Assembly: GCA_037447605.1 (NCBI GenBank)
Contig: CM074822.1
Location: 480,867 to 506,560 of the forward strand
DNA: 25,694 bases
Direction of reading: 5' to 3'
From: Zygnema circumcarinatum
Lineage: Eukaryota > Streptophyta > Zygnematophyceae > Zygnematales > Zygnemataceae
Shown here: positions 21,421 through 25,694 of the stretch, piece by piece
How positions within the stretch are numbered: position 1 is the stretch's first letter
Layout of the letters: each line of letters begins with the position of its first letter
Program-made: the position numbers and the translations under genes
The notes under the pieces: generated by a model
The model's database searches: none
Told to the model about the DNA's origin: nothing
The model's input: the letters and a program-made list of their open reading frames with translations, nothing else

Positions 21421-21720
21421 CACATGGAAAAGCCCATGGGCTAGCCATGGCCATGGCCATCCATGCATGCTTGCATGCATGCATGACTCATGCTGATGGA
21501 ATGGGTTCCGTGGACCCATGGCCATGGGATGGGCTAGCCATGGCCATGGCCATGCCCATGTGCATGGGTCCCCGTGGATGCATGGTACTATGGGCTATGA
21601 GCGAATGGGCGGGCCATGACCATGGCCATGCCCACTCTCTCTCTCTCCCTCTCCCTCTCTCTCTCGCTCCCTCTCTCTCTCTCATGGCCATGGTGTCCAT
21701 GGAAATGGATGGTTTGACAT
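21421..21720. repeat. CCATGG-dense palindromic cluster
   Basis: About ten CCATGG hexamers fall in 300 bp, within GGCTAGCCATGGCCATGGCC blocks that occur twice (about 21439 and 21531), along with GCATGCATGC runs and a (CT)n stretch at 21635-21680. Confidence 0.8.
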
Positions 21721-22690
21721 AGCATGCATGCATACACGAATGGTCTCGGGCAGGTCCAGTGAAAATTTTCATATGGCAATTAAACGGACTGTGATTGGCA
21801 GGAAAAACTCCGCCTGTTCGCCTTTTTTCGAGACCGAAAAAAAAGTGAAAAAATATAAATAATATTTTGTATTTGAAGCTGCGGCTGCCCGGCTCTTCTC
21901 GCGTCGGATTTCAAAGTTCTGGACTGTCTGACGGCGCCGCCACTTTCGCAGGAGGTTTTTTTTGCGGTATAATTTTGGAATTACTTCTGACCGAGAATCT
22001 GCAAACCAGTTTGCTGGCACAAGTTTTTGGCAAAAAACCGAAAAGCCGACCGACACCAAGGAGAAAATTTCCTGAAGCTTTAAATTTGGAGCTATTTTCA
22101 GACATCGTCCAATGAAAAACTGCCACGCTAGGGAAACTGTTTACTTGGCGAGTTCTCATTGGCTTTTGGAATTTGGTCGTAACGGAGAAAGGGGACAAAA
22201 AATTCCAAACTTTTTGGTTCGCCTAGAAACTAGAAACCGACGAAATTCCCAGTTCGCAGATTTTACCCAAAAAGCAGACATCAGTTCCTAGGGCAGAATG
22301 AACAAAATCTCACTCCAGAATAATAACTTTACAAGCCCTTCAACCCCTCCAAAATTCCGAGCCAAAATTCCAATACCCCTTCCGGCATCTGCCCGTCCCT
22401 TTCAAGTCCCACTCAAAACATTTGTTTTCCCTCTGCCCGTCTTTTTCTACCCCATTTGTATCCGTCCGTCGACCTCCATTTTCTTTTTTTTTTCCGGCTG
22501 CCCGTAGGCGCGTCCTCCCAAACCGGCGTGGCCGCGACAGCTGAGCACTCGGCCAGCCAACTGCTCGCGAAATCGCAGCCGTCCGATCTGCCACGTTGCA
22601 CTTCGTGATTGGTTTTCTTCCCATCCACCGTCCGTCACACGTGCGAAAGCCGGCGCCCTGTCCCTGCGGTTCTGTACCTGCGGCGAAGTC
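21721..22690. other. Intergenic; no gene seen
   Basis: AT-rich, then mixed. There are CCAAT/ATTGG motifs at several places (for example 21794, 22108 and 22609) and TTTTTT runs. The short open frames on both strands have no recognisable domains. Part of it may be distal promoter of the WRKY gene. Confidence 0.45.
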
Positions 22691-23095
22691 TTGACAGGCG
22701 GAGTTGGAGAGGGCGAGTGGGGGTGAGAGAGGCAGGGAGAGAGAGAGGGAGAAGGGGAGGGAGAGGGGGAGGGAGGGAGATTGGGGAGGGAGGGAGGGAG
22801 ATTGGGGAGGGAGGGAGGGAGAGGGCTCTCCAGACCATGGTGGGCGGAGCAGGTCTGCGCGTTTAGCGCTGCGAGGAGGCGCCATGAGAGGGAGACGGAG
22901 GCGCTGAGGGAGTGGAGAGCGAGTGAGAGTGGAGGGAGGGAAACAGGGAGGGAGCTACGCAGCAGGAGGAGAGACAGAGAGGGGGAGAGAGGGAGGGAGC
23001 AAGGAGAGGGAGGGAGGAGCGAGGGAGAGGGGAGGGAGAGAGTGAGGGAGGGTAGAGAGAGGGAGGGAGTGAGAGGGAGAGGGTCTATTTGAGTG
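22691..23095. repeat. Purine-rich (GGGA/GA) tract
   Basis: The plus strand is mostly G and A, including two copies of GGAGGGAGGGAGATTGGGGA near 22770-22810. Open frames here are low-complexity artefacts. Confidence 0.85.
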
Positions 23096-23199
23096 GGAAG
23101 CAAAGCGAAATCCAGCAGGAAATCCGTTTGGATGCACGTGACGTACATTTTTATATGCCGGCGGAAGCCCTGCAAGCGGCTGCTCTCACTGAAAGAGAT

Positions 23200-24566
23200 T
23201 GGACCCTTAGAATTTTTTTGGAGAGAGAGCGAGCTCGTTGCTCGGACGCATTAAAGAACTAAGCTCTATTTTTGGTCTCGGTGAGTCCCTTCGCCTCCAA
23301 CATGAGCATTTTGTATGATTCAACCTGTTGGTTATATGCAAAAGCTGATTTTTATTGTTCCATTCTCATGACTTTTTCTTGATGAATTTTCTGCCAATAA
23401 AGGAGATCATGTGGTCGATATATCGCGATTATGGACTATGGATCATGGGCATGGCCGACATAACATGATGATGGGCTCGTGATGATGGCAATGGGTGCTA
23501 TATCATAGAGCATTGTGTATGTATGCATGCATGCATGCATGCATGTATGTATGTATGTATGTATGTATGTATGTATGTATGTATGCATGTGTGCATGCAT
23601 CATAGCGCTTTCCACATACCACATGCAGAGTCATGCATGGACATCTCTGAAGAAGGATGTTAATCTTAAGCCATTCATTTAAAGGAATGTCTTGCGTCTA
23701 CGAGGATTTTTTTTCTCACAAAATTCTTTGCACTGAAAAAGAATCCGGAAAGAGTATGACTTCTGCCATGTGTATTTCATGTGATATGCGTGGTGTGATG
23801 ATAACCTGTTTTTGTCGATCTCAGTGCGGCCGGGCGTGAGGGTCAAAACGATGTTGGTTTTTTTGTATGTATTTTTTTTGTATGTCATCTCACATCCTCG
23901 CATGTATGCTCATCGTTGGATGTTTATCTCAATGCTGCCTAAAGTATATGATGTCTGCCGGCATGCAAAAGTGATATTGATTAAACCCTAGAGGTTTATA
24001 GGGGTAATCGACAGTCAGCTAGATCTGATGTGACTTGCTGACTGTTGATTGCTAAGTTTGAATAATTCTTTGTCAAAGAGATTACATGCAGAATTGTGAA
24101 CTTGCATTTTTTTCTGTCTTTCCTGTCTGAGATCTGTTACACCTCTCTGTGTGTGCAGAAAACTCGGGCTCTCAAACGATAAGTGATTTATGCTGTACAG
24201 GATAGTGTATAGCAATCAGAGCTTCCTTGAAAGCTGTAGCGAACCTTTGGTTTCCCTAAAACCAGCTTCCATCCACTGAATTTCGATTATTCACCGGCGA
24301 GGTTGTTGTAGATTTATTTGTTCTCCTTTGGTATATAATTGCCCTTTCTTCCTATTCAGTCGTCGCCATATATCTGATCGACTGCCCGAGCTGATGCGAA
24401 TGCTCACCTTTTCGATGGTCAGTTTTTGAATCAACGAGCAGTGGAGGGGAGATACTGAAGTTGTAAGCAGCATCTGAACCGGAGTTTAAGTCAAAAGTTT
24501 TGGTAGGTCGGTCGGTCGGTCGGTCTGTTGACTATAGCAATCTCCAAGAGGAGGATTGCTTTTTCG
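23200..24566 (+). other. Probable leader region of the WRKY gene (speculative 5' UTR intron)
   Basis: No coding frame is recognised. A consensus donor, CTCG|GTGAGTCC, at about 23279 after a GA-rich tract suggests a non-coding first exon spliced to sequence shortly before the ATG at 24567. This is inference only. A tetranucleotide microsatellite interrupts it at 23516-23605. Confidence 0.3.
23516..23605. repeat. ATGC/ATGT tetranucleotide microsatellite
   Basis: A run of GCAT units followed by about ten GTAT units, then GCAT again. The GCATGC part is self-complementary. Confidence 0.95.
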
Positions 24567-25225
24567 ATGGCAGAAGCACAGGCTATAGTTGCTCTCAATA
24601 TGAATTTGGAAGAGCAACTTCCAAGGGAAGAGGAGGAGGTTTCTAGTGCTGCACCCGGACAGGTTCGTGTGGGCGGAGCTGGAAGTAAGCTTCATCCTCG
24701 ACCACAGAAAAGGTGAGAGAGAGTGGGTGTGAGAAAGAGAGGGAAAGAGAGGAGAGAGAGGAGAGGGAGGGGGGAGGGAGGGAGGGGGGAAGGGGAGGGG
24801 GAAAGGGGGGGGGGGAGGGGAGGGGGGGAGAAGGGCTAGGAGGGGGAGGACGGGGAGATAGGGAGGGGGGGAGTTGGGGGAGGGGAGGGGAGAGGCGGGG
24901 AAGGGGGAGGGGAGAGAGTGGGAGAGAGGGGTTTTCGGGAACTATGGGTGGAGTTAGCATAGCATAGAAGATAACGGCTTTTGTGTCTTTGAATGCGCAA
25001 TGTTGTAGTATTGCTGTTTGCTTGTTCTTAGAAGCTGTTGTAGTTTTTTCATTCTGCAAATACGCCCCAGTAGAAGGCATGTTTTGCTGATCTGCGTCGA
25101 GTGGTTTTCTTTGTTGGCTTTAGGCAAAAGCAGGGGAGGCAGAAGGAAGAAATTGGGCTGCCGGAGGATGGCTTTCAGTGGCACAAATATGGGCAGAAGG
25201 CAATTGTGGGATCAACTTTCACTCG
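24567..25225 (+). CDS. WRKY transcription factor, N-terminal part, WHKYGQK variant; truncated at window end
   Basis: Two coding exons are visible, 24567-24712 and 25124-25225 (both junctions phase 2, GT-AG). They encode 48 acidic and low-complexity residues, a basic QKQGRQK stretch, then LPEDGFQWHKYGQK (61-74) and AIVGSTFTR. This is the N-terminal half of a WRKY domain, which binds W-box DNA (TTGAC core). The second intron falls inside the Arg codon of FTR; an intron at that Arg is the standard R-type intron of WRKY genes, which strongly supports the call. The next exon, with the zinc-binding Cys and His residues, was not found before the contig end. The canonical Arg of WRKYGQK is His69 here. 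No upstream ATG in frame competes with 24567. Confidence 0.82.
24714..24955 (+). repeat. G-rich (GGGA)n tract in WRKY intron 1
   Basis: The sense strand holds many runs of four or more Gs (24778-24910) separated by A, right after the donor site. This is a strong G-quadruplex candidate in both DNA and pre-mRNA. Confidence 0.85.
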
Positions 25226-25666
25226 GTGAGTCAAAAGGGTTCTTGCAATGACATTCTTTTTTGGGCTTTTCATAGCGGAATAGATTGCTAGATTTTTTGC
25301 GCTGTCTATTGAAATATGAGTAGCTTCTTAAGTCTGGTGGTATGCATGCAGCATGCTGTTATTGTAAGCATGGAGAGATGTCCAGTTCCCACCTGTGCTT
25401 TTGGTACATAGACTTTCTTGACTTCTTTATGCAACATGTTGATTTCTAGCGGTTCTTTGGAATGTTGCTTTACCTCTTTGTGGCATCCTTTCCATCGTCC
25501 ACATACCCTCTTGCTTAGTTAACTCATTCCTTTGCAGAAAATCATGTTTTTCGTAACATTTTGCCAGGCTTGCTTCTTACCTTAGGCCTCCGTCCACCTG
25601 AATAGTACGACAGTAGACCGACTAACCAGCTGACGAACTTAAGTGACTAAGAAAGTGCCCTTCTCT
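25226..25666. other. WRKY intron 2 (partial); nothing else seen
   Basis: It starts at the GTGAGT donor. No acceptor followed by a plausible WRKY second half (SYYRC-like) was found. Confidence 0.5.
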
Positions 25667-25694
25667 CCCCCCCCCCCCCCCCCCCCCCCCCCCC
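25667..25694. other. Poly-C run at the window end
   Basis: 28 consecutive C residues end the window. It is most simply a contig-end artefact or an unresolved tract. Confidence 0.7.

Noticed and set aside
22340-23175. Minus-strand 181- and 242-residue open frames
   Set aside because: Mostly the GGGA-type tract read antisense; no recognisable motif or splice structure.

Overview
This is nuclear DNA from a green-lineage eukaryote, most likely a streptophyte (a land plant or charophyte alga). The evidence is a plant-type fused dehydroquinate dehydratase/shikimate dehydrogenase, a WRKY domain, a plastid-type pyrophosphatase relative, multi-exon genes with GT-AG introns, and telomere-like TTTAGGG motifs. 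A species cannot be named from the sequence. The right end runs into 28 C residues and looks like a contig end.

Layout, left to right. (1) 132-2454, minus strand: 5' part of an S28 serine peptidase gene (prolyl-carboxypeptidase/thymus-specific serine protease type); the rest lies off the left edge. (2) 2385-4291: the divergent intergenic region, almost entirely repeats: a minisatellite-bearing inverted-repeat element, then a 946-bp TA-flanked element with an 85-bp array and an 80-bp perfect palindrome. (3) 4532-7238, plus: a secreted S41-like peptidase in six exons, carrying two frame disruptions. (4) 7239-10216: non-genic DNA with two more TA-flanked elements and a copy of the DNA that encodes the S28 signal peptide; its right part is G-box-rich and probably promoter. 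(5) 10217-15237, plus: the complete ten-exon DHQ-SDH gene, with one GC-AG intron. (6) 17578-20565, plus: a two-exon gene for a pyrophosphatase-fold protein that has lost most catalytic residues and gained a tail of about 350 residues. (7) 24567 to the right edge, plus: the start of a WRKY gene whose heptapeptide reads WHKYGQK.

The genes do not form a pathway unit. DHQ-SDH is a central shikimate-pathway enzyme (aromatic amino acids, phenolics), normally plastidic. The two peptidases are secretory and divergently transcribed, with about 2.1 kb between their starts. Strand-asymmetric pyrimidine or purine tracts fill introns and spacers throughout.

The most interesting items are the pyrophosphatase pseudoenzyme, a probable cofactor switch in the shikimate dehydrogenase domain, the WHKYGQK variant, the palindromic MITE-like element, and a signal-peptide exon that shares its sequence with a dispersed repeat. 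Three coding frames are broken, all in locally repetitive DNA, so pseudogenisation and assembly error must be separated before those genes are called dead.
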